DNA of 64,000 bases from Zygnema cylindricum (GCA_037447655.1 JBBHKE010001453.1:37552-101551); one strand, 5' to 3'; counted from the stretch's first letter, positions 1 to 10,242 are shown. Numbers and translations are program-made. Notes: a model not told the origin generated them from the letters alone.

Positions 1-825
1 ATTCTTTCTGAGTAAGTCTGATAATCCTTTTCCCCCTATCTCTCTCCATTTGGTCCCCAAAATATATTTTGCCCCACCTAAATCCTTCATATCAAATCTG
101 CCCCTAAGATCTTTCTTTAGCCTATTGATCTTCTCCAAAGACTTACTCAATACAAGCAAATCATCCATATAAATTGCAATAAAAATCACACCATTCTCAT
201 CTTCAAACATTTAGATAGAATGGCCAGAGCTGATCCGGATATATCCCAGACCGGTGAGAAACTCATATAGTTTCTTATTCCACTGTCGGGGAGCCTGCTT
301 CAGTCCATATAAGGACTTTATGACCCTGCTGACTTTGCTCTCTTCTCTTGCCTCTACGAACCCCTCGGGTTGCCTCATAAAAAATTCTTCCTCTAACTCA
401 CCATTAAGAAAAACAGTCTTAATGTCCATCTGGTGTATTTCCATGTCTTCCGCTGCTGCCAGACTGAGGAGAATCCTTCCTAATGGGAACCGAACAATTG
501 GAGCTTAGGTCTCCTCATAGTCAATCCCCTCCTTTTGGGTAAATCCTTTCGCTACCAATCAAGCCTTATATCTCTCAATGGTATTATCTGGGTTCAGTTT
601 TAGCTTAAATACCCATTTACACCAAATAGATTTTCTGTCTGGAGGACAATCTGATAGCTCTTAAGTATTTGCTTCCATGATCGAAGCAATCACATCATTT
701 ATGGCTCTAATCCACCTTTCTTTTTCAGGACTATTTACTGCGTCCGAATAGGTCCTAGGTTCTGGCCGGCTCAATTTTCCCAAGTGTGGGACATGCCGAA
801 TCCCGGATTTCTAGGAAATCTAACA

Positions 826-838
826 TGGTATCGGAGCC
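826..838 (+). other. TRIM primer-binding site (3' end of initiator tRNA-Met)
   Basis: TGGTATCGGAGCC directly follows the LTR end. It differs at one base from TGGTATCAGAGCC, the complement of the 3' end of plant initiator tRNA-Met. This is the usual plant mode, unlike the neighbouring copia elements. Confidence 0.8.
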
Positions 839-882
839 AGCGGGATTGCAGATGGTTTGACCGGCTTTCCCGTGAGGGGGGG

Positions 883-1152
883 TGTTGGATTGGCACGTGA
901 AGCCGGTCCAATACGGGGTAGAATATGGAAATATCCATACTCGAGCCGCCCGTAATAAATAGGTACGGACCCGCCAGTCTCAACATCGAGCTGGTGGCAC
1001 AGTGGTAGTGCGTTCGCAGCTCAACATCGAGCTGGTGGCACAGTGGTAGTGCGTTCGCAGCTGAAGTGAAAGGTCCCAGGTTCGAACCCTGGCCGGCTCA
1101 ATTTTCCCAAGTGTGGGACATGCTGAATCCCGGATTTCTAGGAAATCTAACA
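883..1152 (+). repeat. Right LTR of the TRIM (270 bp)
   Basis: Begins TGTTGG and ends CTAACA, an inverted TGTT/AACA pair. The last 64 bp match the left remnant (762-825) with one difference that I see. A 41-bp unit is duplicated in tandem at 979-1060, doubling the A box and D-arm of the tRNA-like gene. Confidence 0.85.
1029..1100 (+). ncRNA. Complete tRNA-like gene inside the TRIM LTR
   Basis: 72 nt fold as a cloverleaf. Acceptor GAGCTGG/CCGGCTC (7 bp, one G-T); D stem GCAC/GTGC with loop AGTGGTA; anticodon stem TTCGC/GTGAA (5 bp, one G-T) with loop AGCTGAA; T stem CCAGG/CCTGG with loop TTCGAAC; discriminator A1100. The A box TGGCACAGTGG and B box GGTTCGAACCC match the Pol III consensus, and TTTT (1102-1105) follows one base downstream. 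The anticodon would be CTG, but base 33 is G rather than T, so translation use is doubtful. Confidence 0.8.
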
Positions 1153-3583
1153 CTCCTCGCTTTCAAACTCTAAGCGGATTTTTATCTTTTTGGTATATTT
1201 GAAGGGGTCAAATGACTTTCCTTCATCCATGATAACTAGGTGTTTGACCAGAATAATATCTTGCTTTGCTAAGTCATAGACTCTATATCCCTTAATATCC
1301 TCATCATATCATACAAAGTATCCAGGTTTGCCCTTAGCATCTAATATCCTGTTTTTCTTATCCGTATCAAGATTGTAAACTTAGCTACCAAATACTTAAA
1401 GGTGTGAGATATCTGGTTTCCTTCCAACCCATCTCTAATAAGGTGTCATTCCCTTTACGGCTAAGGTAAGGACTCCATTCTTAATGTAGTTGGCACAGTT
1501 CATGGCTTCTGCCCAAAATCTCTTTCCTATTTTCTTGTCAGCCAACATACTACATACACTATCTCCTAGTGTTTGGTTCAATCTTTCATCTACCCCATTT
1601 TGTTCCGGGTTATATGGTACAGTTTTTTAGTACTGAACTCCCTCATCTCTCAAGTATTCCTCAAACTGGTTAGAGGTATATTCTCCCTAATTATCACTCC
1701 TTATTCTCTTAATGGGGGTTCAATGGAACTTCTCACTCCAGGCTATATATTTTTTGAAGTAAGTTGGTGTTTTAGACTTTGTTTTTAGGAAGTAGACTTT
1801 AGAGTACCTAGACTAGTCATCGGTTATTATTAACATAAACCTCTTCCCTCCATTCAAAGGTACGCTTACAAGTCCCCAGATATTTGTGTGGACTAGATCT
1901 AGTACCTTTCCCCCCCTATATGTTGCAGCTTTGGGAAAAAGAAGTCTGTGAGCTTTTCTTTGAGCACATCCACTACAATCATTCACCATTTCAGTATCAA
2001 CAAACTGAAAGCCTTCTACTACACCAAGCTTCTTCATTTCTCTCAACTTATCAAAATGCACATGCCCCAACCGCTTATGCCAAATCATCAGTTTTGGAAC
2101 ACGGACATAATAAACATTCTTCTTTTCATTACTCAGGCTAAGCCTAAACATGCCTTGGCTACCCTTATCTGCCGTGAAGTAAACTTCATCCCCATACTTA
2201 GCTATAAAGACTCATTTTCTAGTGAAGGTATCAAACTCTTTGTCATCTAATACAGATGTAGTGACAAGAATTTTGCTCAGCTGAGGAATGTAGAGTACAT
2301 CTGAGAATGTGAGTATAGAAGTCTTACCCTCCACTAAGACTTTTAGATCCATTGACCCCACTAGATCTGTAGTAACCACTCTCCCATCCCCATACTCTAT
2401 CTCTACAGTAGGGATCTTTCTTAGCTTAGTGAGGAGTTCCTCATCACGACACATATACATGGATGCACCTGAGTCGATGATCGATCCTTCTTGTGGAGCT
2501 TCACGAATTGCTCCAAGGGCACACTTCTGTCTCCGATGGATCTTCTTCTCCTCCAGACTCTTGTCAAAAAAAAGCTCCCCATCCTCGTCAGAAGACTCAT
2601 CCTCGATTTCTCCTATCACTTTTGTAACCACAAGTGCCTTTTTCTTCCCTCCGTAAGAATCCCCTCCACGGTTCTTTTGGAGCCTCAGCTTCGACAGCTT
2701 GACAGAATCTGCGATGAAGTGTCCGGACCTCTTGCAAAAATGACAAAGGCCTTTTGGGGGCCTCGGTCCTCCAGAATGATCTCTTTCCCCTTTGTACGGT
2801 TTCATTCGGTCCTTCCCCCATCGGTCCCCTCCTGCTGCTATAGCTTGAATGCTCTTTCCTCATCTAGTAATCTCCATTGTGTTTTCCTGCACAAGCATCA
2901 TCTTGACCACTATGTTCCATTTCCATGAACTATCATGCATTTTTTGTACTCGATACACTATGTTCTCGTCCTCATCTGGTAACTTTATGATAAGGGTGTT
3001 AACTTTCATTTTCATTGTACGTGTCCACTCGACACTTTCCATCTCTATATTCAAACAAGAAAGATCATTACAGTAATCTAACATCTTTCCTCCATTGTAA
3101 GTGTAACACCCTAGCTTTTGCTCAGCCAACTAGAGCTCACAAATAGTTCAAGCTCTATAAATCTCCACCAAACTCACCCACAACTCCTGAACCTTGTAAA
3201 TGTGAAGATGAGGGGTGGCCAAAGCTTGAGTGAGGTGCCTAAGAATGAAGTTATTGGCAGCCATGTTTACATCCTCTCACATTTGAGTATCGTTATCCAC
3301 AGTCTTGACGGTCGCCGCTCCCGGTACTGACGCAATAGGAGTGAGGGGTGTCTCCTTCCTTTTCCCATTTTCGGACACACTGCTGTCCCCATCATCTGCC
3401 TCCTCCGCTGAGGCGGCCGTTGCTGCAGGAAACCTTACTCCTCCAAATCCTGGAGGAGTTCCCGAAGGTGGACTTTTCACTTTTCTACTAACAATACCCT
3501 AGTATCGTTTTTCGCACAAAGATCCCATCATCATGGTTTCCCAATAGATGAACCCAGATCCACTGAAGGTGGGCACCCTAGAG

Positions 3584-3598
3584 GGTGGGCCCATGACC
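3584..3598 (-). other. E1 primer-binding site, half-tRNA type
   Basis: On the minus strand it reads GGTCATGGGCCCACC, immediately after the LTR. It fits 14 of 15 bases of the complement of the plant initiator tRNA-Met anticodon arm (tRNA bases 25-39, recalled from memory). Confidence 0.7.
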
Positions 3599-4638
3599 TG
3601 CAGTTGTCTGTCCTCAATTAGACCACAGAATACAGGAAGCCTCTAGATAGTATTTAACTAACCCACTTCAAGCCACAACCACTCCTGTCCAGGAAGGCAA
3701 AATGACAGTTTGACTGCACCCCTATGCAGAGTGAACTCCCCTGAGTCCGTAGTAAAAAGAATCAGTGAAAACGGCCAACCAGCCGATAAGTTATGAGGCA
3801 ATAAAAATGCCAATTTGTATAAACTCTCAAAGGGAGAGGTGACTACCTACCAAAATTTTCTAATTTATGATTCCCTCTAATAACTTTTATCTACTGAAGT
3901 ATGGACCAATCAAATTAGTGTACAGTACCAAGAAGTACTACTGCCGGTGTACCTTTTCTACGGCTTATGTACGACAAGGCTATTAAGCGGACGCGTGTCT
4001 GCTTTTCACTCGTCCGTACATTCCTCGGAATTCCTATGACCGAATATCATCTCTCCACGTGGCTCCAGGTCATGCCACGTCACAAAACGCCAAAGTGACC
4101 ACTCCGTGGTTCTGCGGAGGATGTGCGTCGTTGGATTCGCAGCGAGACGCAATCTTAGCCGTTATATACTTGCGCGAAATTTGTTTCGCTGTCGAAACAA
4201 AATGCGTGGTATTCGTTTTGAAAAAAGTGTCGTACTTCGTACTTTTATAAAACTGTATCCATGCAAGCCGTATACAATTTTAGTTAAATGAATGTGTTCC
4301 TCCTTATAGATATATATATATCTATCACATACTATAGCATTTAGCATTAGTCCTAGTCTAATAGGACAAAGCTGACCGCTATCGGCCAAATTGACGAACC
4401 GAAGGTACCGGGATCAAATCCCGGGTCCGTCAGGTATTATTTTTAGTAACCTACTAAAATAACTGCATGTTTGAACTAAGGCAGCCATGGATCAACCTCC
4501 CTCTCTATCCTTCAGTGACTACATCAAGTATGGGGGCTAGAGAGAGGAGGTGGAGGCAGGATGTCCGTCCTTTTTCCTTTTCTTTTATACTAACCTATTA
4601 AACCTATAAAATACTATAGAAATCTATTATTTTCAACG
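3599..4638 (-). repeat. 5' LTR of E1
   Basis: On the minus strand it ends in CTGCA directly before the primer site. It begins CGTTGAAAAT directly after AATAAGGGGAG, the polypurine tract of the neighbouring RNase H tail. Related LTRs start TGTTGAAAA, so the first two bases have probably mutated. It includes a tRNA-like segment on the opposite strand (4393-4432). Confidence 0.8.
4393..4432 (+). ncRNA. Truncated tRNA-like segment in E1 LTR (antisense)
   Basis: A perfect T-arm, CCGGG-ATCAAAT-CCCGG (4408-4424), is followed by GTCCGTC-A. An upstream GACGAAC pairs with this at six of seven positions. The D and anticodon arms are missing. A T5 run (4440-4444) lies just downstream, as in a Pol III terminator. 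Antisense to the element, about 200 bp inside U3. Confidence 0.5.
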
Positions 4639-4833
4639 CTCCCCTTATTTTCTAGTCTAATTTTAATTTTTCTTTCAACCCGCATTTTTCCCGACAATTT
4701 TTTAATTTAGGAGAGGGCACAGGTTTGGTCATCATGTCAGCCACCATTTCTTCATCAGGTCTATACACAAGATTTAGAATTTTATTTTTAACTTTTTCTC
4801 TTACGAAGCTTAATCTTATGTCCATATGTTTCA
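4639..4833 (-). pseudogene. Copia E2: RNase H C-terminal tail only
   Basis: The minus strand encodes the end of a copia RNase H (a segment like HMDIRLSFVREK, then a DMMTK-like motif and a conserved NCRENAG-like end). The purine tract AATAAGGGGAG abuts the LTR at 4638. It stops abruptly near 4833. Its position against the outer edge of the E1 LTR shows a tandem element or an LTR-LTR recombination product. Confidence 0.75.
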
Positions 4834-5417
4834 GTTAGTACTTTCGTGTTCAGGTTACTAAGGTTTAGGTTTGTCTCAATGTTGTTGTGAATTCTTCTTT
4901 CCTTTCGCCCAGCCAAGGCTTCCGCTGTGTTATTTGCGTCGGAACTTGTGATTCGCGGCTGCTCCTGGTGTTCTTCCTCTCTAATTCTGAGGTAAGAATT
5001 TTCTTAGACTCCTCACTCTTACAGTCTGACATATATCTAAATTCTCTCTCTACTCCTTTCTGGCAAATATTTCCTTAGGTGGCCTTGTGCCTTCTGTTAT
5101 CTTTTTGATTGCTTTGGAATTCTATAGTTTGAATGTCTTAGAGTCCTCTCTAGTTTTAAACTTTTTTGATTTTTATATTTTCTCTTGTCTGCTATTCATT
5201 TTGAGTCTTTAATTTAATATTAGTTGACCCAACTTTGACATGGGAACTTAAGATTTCAAAACTAATCTTTTTGTTCTTTCCCATCAAGCCTTACGCTGTG
5301 CTTGGCGTTTTCAGGTGCTCTCCACTCGTGATCGTGACCTCATGAGCTTCGGGCGTATGTGGAGTCTTTTGGAGTGGGTGATTTTGAAAGGGCGTTCTTG
5401 ACTTTGAGGTAAGAATT
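4834..5417 (+). other. Unassigned, with two possible splice donors
   Basis: No retroelement similarity seen. Two stretches resemble each other: both have a pyrimidine run, then GCTT(C/A)CGCTGTG or a close variant, and both end in GAGGTAAGAATT (around 4990 and 5408), a good GT donor. This could be a duplicated 5' exon ahead of the ORF at 5418, but no transcript evidence exists here. Confidence 0.25.
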
Positions 5418-5900
5418 ATGTCCTTCACATCTAATTTGTCCTATTTTGTTAGTTGTGGTCAACAATGCATCTTAGTGTCCTTCGTCATTTCCAAAATCAA
5501 GGACGTGTGGAGTCCCATTTTGGACAATCGGAAGGCGAAAGGAATTGAGAACGGTCAATGGGCTAAACCTTCTAGCCGTGGATGGTCCGGTAAATTGGTT
5601 GGACCTGGCAAAGCATTTTTTTTTAAATTGGCGAGGGACTCTATCCGAGAGGTCAATGCGATGAGAGACAAAAACGGAATTACTTACGCGAGAAAAGCAA
5701 TGATTCAATGTGGCTTGTCTCTATGCGACGGAAAGTGGGAAGAAGACATGCTTACACAACAACAGCGAGGCATAATCAGCAAATATCGCAACCACTTCGA
5801 AGGCGAAGCTGTGGAACCTCCTTGCCCGAGGGCAAGGGAATTCGTCTCAGAGTTTCACGTGCCTCATTCTAAAAAGTGTGAGATAAAAGTGATAGTGTGA
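5418..5900 (+). CDS. Uncharacterised ORF, 160 codons
   Basis: The longest open frame in the non-retroelement part of the first 8 kb. I do not recognise the protein. The middle (about residues 30-140) looks like a real globular sequence, rich in W, G and charged residues, with no transmembrane stretch. The last dozen codons lie within the dispersed repeat starting at 5859, so the natural C-terminus may have been replaced when the repeat inserted. A splice donor just upstream (5408) suggests the true start could be in an upstream exon, the ATG at 5418 being arbitrary. Host gene fragment or unknown transposon gene; low confidence either way. Confidence 0.3.
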   Translation: MSFTSNLSYFVSCGQQCILVSFVISKIKDVWSPILDNRKAKGIENGQWAKPSSRGWSGKLVGPGKAFFFKLARDSIREVNAMRDKNGITYARKAMIQCGLSLCDGKWEEDMLTQQQRGIISKYRNHFEGEAVEPPCPRAREFVSEFHVPHSKKCEIKVIV

Positions 5901-6276
5901 GAGGGAGAGGGGAGAGGCGACAACGACGCAAAATTCTACCGAGGACCCATGAATGAAAGTGGAGGTCTGCGACCCCTTCAGTTTTTTTCCGTACATCCTC
6001 GTATTTTGCGTACATGCGCGTGACGGGCAGAGAGAAAAATAGCGAGTCGTCCTAACATTTTCCCGCTCGTGTGTCGCGTGCGTGGGCCGTTTTGCATTCG
6101 TTGTTTTGGGCGGTACTTTCCCTAAAATCACCTCGCGAGGTGATTTTTGACGAAGTTTTTTGACGGGCGAGAATCTCTTACCCGAGGGTCGAAAAAAAGA
6201 AAACGCCAAAATTTGTTAAGATGACGACAAATATGAAGTACATTCAAAGTATAGACTTGACGTTTGCTGTACTTTT
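5859..6276 (-). repeat. Dispersed repeat R, copy 1
   Basis: About 420 bp align along their whole length with the reverse complement of 62255-62681, with conserved edges GTGC.TCATTCTAA and GACGTT..CTGTACTTT. A short hairpin, ATCACCTCGCGAGGTGAT, lies at 6127-6144. On the minus strand both copies keep a similar open frame (segments like CPSRA, MYGK, TFIHGS, FCVVVASPLS), so it may be a fragment of a coding element. Class unknown. Confidence 0.7.
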
Positions 6277-6589
6277 AAAGAATTGATTTTCTTGTAAGTC
6301 TTAAGTTTTTCTCGTAAGGACACCTGCGTTTTGTGCGAAAACGACAGATTAAAGTCGATACTCTAACACATGAGGATGTACCCTATGTTTGTGTAAACGT
6401 ATTTGAAGTAACTTTTCCTTGTTAAAAAAAGTGATTTTTTTAAGCAAAATATAGTCAACTTCTAGCTTGTTTTTTTTATCTGCACGCACGCTAAAGACAT
6501 CCACTCCTTTTTCCTCAACTTTTACAATAATTTATGGATATCAAGATTTTACTTTTGTTTGCAAAATATACTATGTAGCATTGTTGGTG
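6277..6589. other. AT-rich DNA, nothing recognised
   Basis: No open frame, repeat or element edge that I can support. Confidence 0.4.
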
Positions 6590-7130
6590 ACCAAAGGTCT
6601 ATAATTTGTATAAAGATATAGTGTGTACCCTTTTGAATGATCATCATAACCTAAGAGGGACCCTAGTATACCTTTTGGCTCCAACTCCTATTTCTACGGA
6701 TTATTATCTAGGAAAAAGACTTGACTTCCAAAAACTATGAAGTGTTCTACATCCGACTTTTGTCCTGTCCATATCTCATAAGACGTTTTACCCTTAATTG
6801 CTTTATTTTCTTCTTTGACGACCTACAACATTTTTATCGACCATGGCGTCCAAAATGCTCAAAAAGTTCCTCTCTTCAAAGTAGCAGCTCAACATATTTT
6901 CCAATTACATATGCTATGTGTCGTCAAACATTAATTGTATTACGGATGGGCCCTTAACCTATGGGAGGTCATGGGCGTTTTTAGTGGACTCAATGGCACC
7001 GATAGTATAATTAGCCTTTGCACCAAACAAAGTATTTATGCCAACTGGCGCACTCGGTCTAGCGGGCGCACTCGGTCTAGCGGGAGTTGAGACGTTATAC
7101 ATACGAGCAAAAGCTGACCCAAGGTGGTTT
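6590..7130 (-). pseudogene. Degenerate copia integrase fragment
   Basis: The minus strand around 6600-6810 reads like the copia integrase C-terminal region: a segment like KGKTSYEIWTGQKSDVEHF, then LGYDDHSKGY. It carries stops and frameshifts. An 18-bp unit, GCGCACTCGGTCTAGCGG, is duplicated in tandem near 7051-7086. Confidence 0.6.
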
Positions 7131-7954
7131 TTCCTTATACTGAAAAATATGTAACTCTAGCTAAAAGAGGTTCTTGAACTTATACAACAATATAATTTCA
7201 ACCAAACAAGTAAAACCACAATCAAATCAAAGACAACAACACACAAAAAGTTAACTTTAGTTGCAATGCTCTCATATCCCAAACTCTATAAAATGTACAT
7301 TCTGTCTCCTTTTCGAATTCTTACTTGATATAATGTACTTGATGAACAAAGAAAGCATTCCTAAAAATTATAAGTGTTAGAACTTGAATTATCATGTCAT
7401 GAAATCTCTTCCTCGATAATCAAAATCTAATACAAAACATATTCTAAGACCTAAACTTCCCCCTCTCAAGTTAAGTCTTATCAAAAGCTTACTTCCAATA
7501 AGCGTTTTTTAGTCTGAAAAAAAAATTCTTTGATTGTTTGCTTTGTAGTACAACAAACATTAAAAATTGGTTTGCAATGTTGAGCCCACACAGTGTATGT
7601 CTTTATTTTTTCCATTGGTGTGAGTGTTAGTTAATTCTCCAAATCCTAGAGTAGCCCTTCATACCCGCTTTCCTCTTTCCATACATACTTTGTCGTGCCT
7701 TATGTTCCCTGTTCACCCCCGAGCGGTCCAAAATTTCAAATTTTCTATATGGGCCTCATTTTTATCTGCACCTTGTTCTCACATAATGACATCGGCCTCT
7801 CTTTCACACCGATCCCCAAATTTGTGCATCTTCCTTGTTATAAGGTTAAATTCCTCTAGTTGACGAGGGAATTTTCAATGACCTGAGTAGGAGTGAGGCT
7901 AAGCGGATGTGGATATTACAAAACATGTCAAATAATAACTATTGCTATTGACAC
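7131..7954 (-). other. Unresolved relic region
   Basis: AT-rich. A purine tract on the minus strand, CTTGAGAGGGGGAAG (around 7466), resembles the polypurine tract before a 3' LTR, and broken coding-like stretches lie on the minus strand at 7490-7870. I cannot assign either with confidence. Confidence 0.25.
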
Positions 7955-8345
7955 GTGCAATTCTGTGACCCCCATTGGCCACCATTGGGCTACAGAATTC
8001 AGGGAGCCCCTAGGTAGTTTTTGAGAACCACTGCTACCTAAGCACGCAAATAGACAACCTGACTCTAGGTAGTTTTTGAGAACCACTGCTACCTAAGCAC
8101 GCAAATAGACAACCTGACTTCACCCCTGTGCAGTGTGGACTTCCTTGAGTCCCAACAACAAGAATTACTGAAAACGCCCAACCACGCAATAATTTATCAA
8201 GTGGAAAAGATGCCAATTTATATACCAGCTTGTTAAGGGAGAGGCGACTACCTCCTCAATCCTCTAAGTCTTAAACCCCTCTCACAACCTTAATATATTG
8301 ATGTACGAACCAATCAAAACAGTGTTCAGTACGAAAAGGTACTAT
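7955..8345 (-). repeat. Degraded copia LTR with a 55-bp tandem duplication
   Basis: Its edge (CAATTCTGTGACC...) and interior (CCTGTGCAGTGTGGACTTCC..GAGTCC) resemble the E1 and N LTRs, in minus orientation. A 55-bp unit at 8010-8064 is repeated exactly or nearly so at 8065-8119. Confidence 0.6.
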
Positions 8346-9119
8346 GAGGAAGGAAAAACGATAGGAGAAGCTGACAACGGTGACTTTGGGATCAGCACCA
8401 AAGCTACAACCGGTGGAAGTGATGCCCAAAACTGAGGATAATGACCCTGATGTCTAGGACTTCAACAACTCCATCGCGTATCACTTCATTCTTGGACACC
8501 TTCCTTGGAAGGTGGCCACACCTCACCTTAATGTAAAAAAAAACTGTCGATCTGTGGGAGGTTGTTGAAGACATTTCTAGGAGTGGCACAATTTAGGAAT
8601 ATAAACTTGCACATTAAAAAAATCAGGCATTTGTTTACGAAGTAAAGAAAATGCTTGACTTTTGTAATGATTTGGTCAGTTTATTTGTGGAGTTGGAGAG
8701 TTCTAGAAATGTGGAATCTGAGAAGAAGAAGGTGGATACCTTATTGATGAAGCTCCCGAGTATGACAATATTGTTAACAAGGCCAAGATTTGCCAAACAG
8801 CCGGTGGATCTGGAACACAGTGGTTGGAATGATCTTGGTTATAGAGCACACCATTGAGCTTCAGAGCGGAGGGAAGGTGGTCAAGCCTTGGTCGTTGGAA
8901 CCAATTGGAGAAATCAAGAGACCAAGAAACCTTATAGGAGTTTTGGTGGAGGAGGGACAGGAGTACAATCGGAAAGATTCGGATCTCGACCTCCAAAGAG
9001 GCTTTGCCATTTTTGCAAGAAACCGGTCACCACATGGCGAAGTGCACGAAGTTGACGGAGCTGAGGCTCAAGGACAACTAATCTGGTGGACCTTCTGGAA
9101 AAAAGAAGACACTTGTGAC
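8346..9119 (+). pseudogene. Old copia O, part 1 (gag)
   Basis: Degenerate gag on the plus strand, ending in a zinc knuckle like CHFCKKP..H...C (9007-9055), one base out of frame. The coding sequence is cut at 9119 by element Y and resumes at 15456: KKTLVT before the insertion joins TTQVKRE after it once one copy of the 5-bp duplication GTGAC is removed. O is therefore older than Y. Confidence 0.75.
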
Positions 9120-10219
9120 TGTTGTTCTACAACCACCGTTGCAGGCGGAGAACCAGCAGTAGTAGTGGAAGTAGACATGAAAAACAGCAGAAACTATCAA
9201 AGTACCTACTCAACAGCCAACTTTGAACTGACACAAAATATGACTCAGAAAGCCAATATGCTTCAAATTTGCCACAGTGATACACAATACAGTAAACTGA
9301 CAATTCCCAAAATTGCAGCCCAAATGACCCAGTAAACCATAAGATATGATGTCTGGAAGTTTCCCAAAAACTGCCCTTAGAATATCATATTCCCAAAACT
9401 GGATAATACAAAATTGGCTAAGTCCTAAAATATATACTCACAGTGAGTGTCTACTGGTTACACTAATTCGGGTGATCGTACAACGGAACTATCCTGACTA
9501 ACGACAAAGAATCCAGCCTGTACTTTACTGTACCTAGAGTACCTCCGAAAACCTAATTATTATTTTCCAAAAACCTAATTAATGAAACACTAATTTTTAA
9601 TACACTAAACTACAAAACTTTGTTATTCAAATATTTTCAGGTGACGAACCGTACAAAATGTTCCAGGTGCTTAGTCACAGTAGTCGCTAAAGTCCAGCTG
9701 ACTGTCGTAGTGTAATACGAAGCACCTGCGTGCTTCGTCACTTGTGGTCCCACGTGAATCACGCCTCATCACTTGTGGTCCCACGTAAATCACGCTTCGT
9801 CACTTGCTGTCCCACGTGAATCATGATTGTGGTCCCAGGTGAATCGCGTCCGTCGACGTCTCTCAAAATCAATGTTCATGAGTTGTACCGTACAATATAT
9901 TTCCGAAATATCCGGACGTCACCATTTAACGATCATAAAACATTCCGTACCATATACTTCCAAAATATCCGTATGAATCCAAAATAGCCGTACCATATAT
10001 TTTTCGAGGTATTTGGATCAGATTCCGTCCGTCCGATCTGGTGATTTCAATTGTCTGCAGCGTGACGCGTGTCGACGCCACTCCGTATAACCTGCAAAGG
10101 TACAATACACTCTATTGTACTTTGGCTACTGTAACGCTAATAAAGGTAAGTCTATTTAGATACTATTCTAAGTCTTTTGGTCTACTCTATTTACCAACTA
10201 AAGATTTCAAATCTCAACA
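9120..10219 (-). repeat. 3' LTR of Y
   Basis: 1,100 bp, nearly identical to 14351-15450. The two differences I see are A/G in cctcatc versus cctcgtc and C/T in gaatcgcg versus gaattgcg. Confidence 0.95.
9735..9848 (-). promoter_or_regulatory. Y U3 minisatellite with G-box cores
   Basis: A 31-bp unit occurs about 3.6 times. Each unit holds CCCACGT(G/A)AATCA, and two complete CACGTG G-boxes are visible. A second copy lies at 14966-15079 in the other LTR. G-boxes bind bZIP and bHLH factors in plants, so this may be the element's enhancer; that role is inferred. Confidence 0.6.
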
Positions 10220-10236
10220 CTCCCCTAAATCTTTAG
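10220..10236 (-). other. Y polypurine tract
   Basis: CTAAAGATTTAGGGGAG on the minus strand, directly before the 3' LTR start TGTTGAG. Confidence 0.8.
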
Positions 10237-10242
10237 ACTTAG

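Larger units (their letters stand above)
762..1152 (+). mobile_element. TRIM-like miniature LTR element in E1
   Basis: The parts run in retrotransposon order: the last 64 bp of an LTR (762-825, ending ATCTAACA), primer site TGGTATCGGAGCC (826-838), a 57-bp internal region with no coding capacity, a purine tract GTGAGGGGGG (873-882), then a full LTR (883-1152). E1 coding sequence flanks it on both sides, but the integrase-RT linker is missing, so insertion came with a deletion and I see no target duplication. It would need proteins from another element. The length fits terminal-repeat retrotransposons in miniature. Confidence 0.8.
1..3580 (-). pseudogene. E1 gag-pol relic
   Basis: Degenerate copia polyprotein. 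Recognisable from the 5' end: a gag N-terminus with a PPGFGG motif (3277-3480); a gag body around 2860-3240; a zinc knuckle CHFC...H...S near 2701-2745 whose last Cys has become Ser; a protease DSGAS motif near 2470; an integrase zinc-binding segment HKRLGHVH...CSGC (2000-2090); and an integrase core in which the first catalytic Asp reads Asn (VHTNIWG). RT is seen at 1-660, with YMDD near 158-178 and the copia signature LYGLKQAPRQWN at 270-320. Stops and frameshifts separate the segments. The first in-frame ATG after a stop is the one inside the primer site. Confidence 0.85.
1..4638 (-). mobile_element. Copia element E1 (5' LTR plus internal region, cut by window start)
   Basis: An LTR retrotransposon on the minus strand: its 5' LTR is 3599-4638, the primer site 3584-3598, and gag, protease, integrase and part of RT follow down to base 1. 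RNase H and the 3' LTR lie outside the window. A TRIM-like element sits inside it at 762-1152 and has removed the linker between integrase and RT. On the other side of the LTR (4639-4833) lies the RNase H end of a second copia, so two elements share this LTR in tandem. The frames are broken, so it is inactive. Confidence 0.9.

Noticed and set aside
1029-1100. A host tRNA-Gln(CTG) gene
   Set aside because: It folds well, but position 33 is G, the A-box half is duplicated and it lies between LTR edges; part of the TRIM is more likely.
9735-9848. CRISPR-like array in the Y LTR
   Set aside because: Units are directly adjacent with no unique spacers, the host is a eukaryote and the array is duplicated with the LTR.
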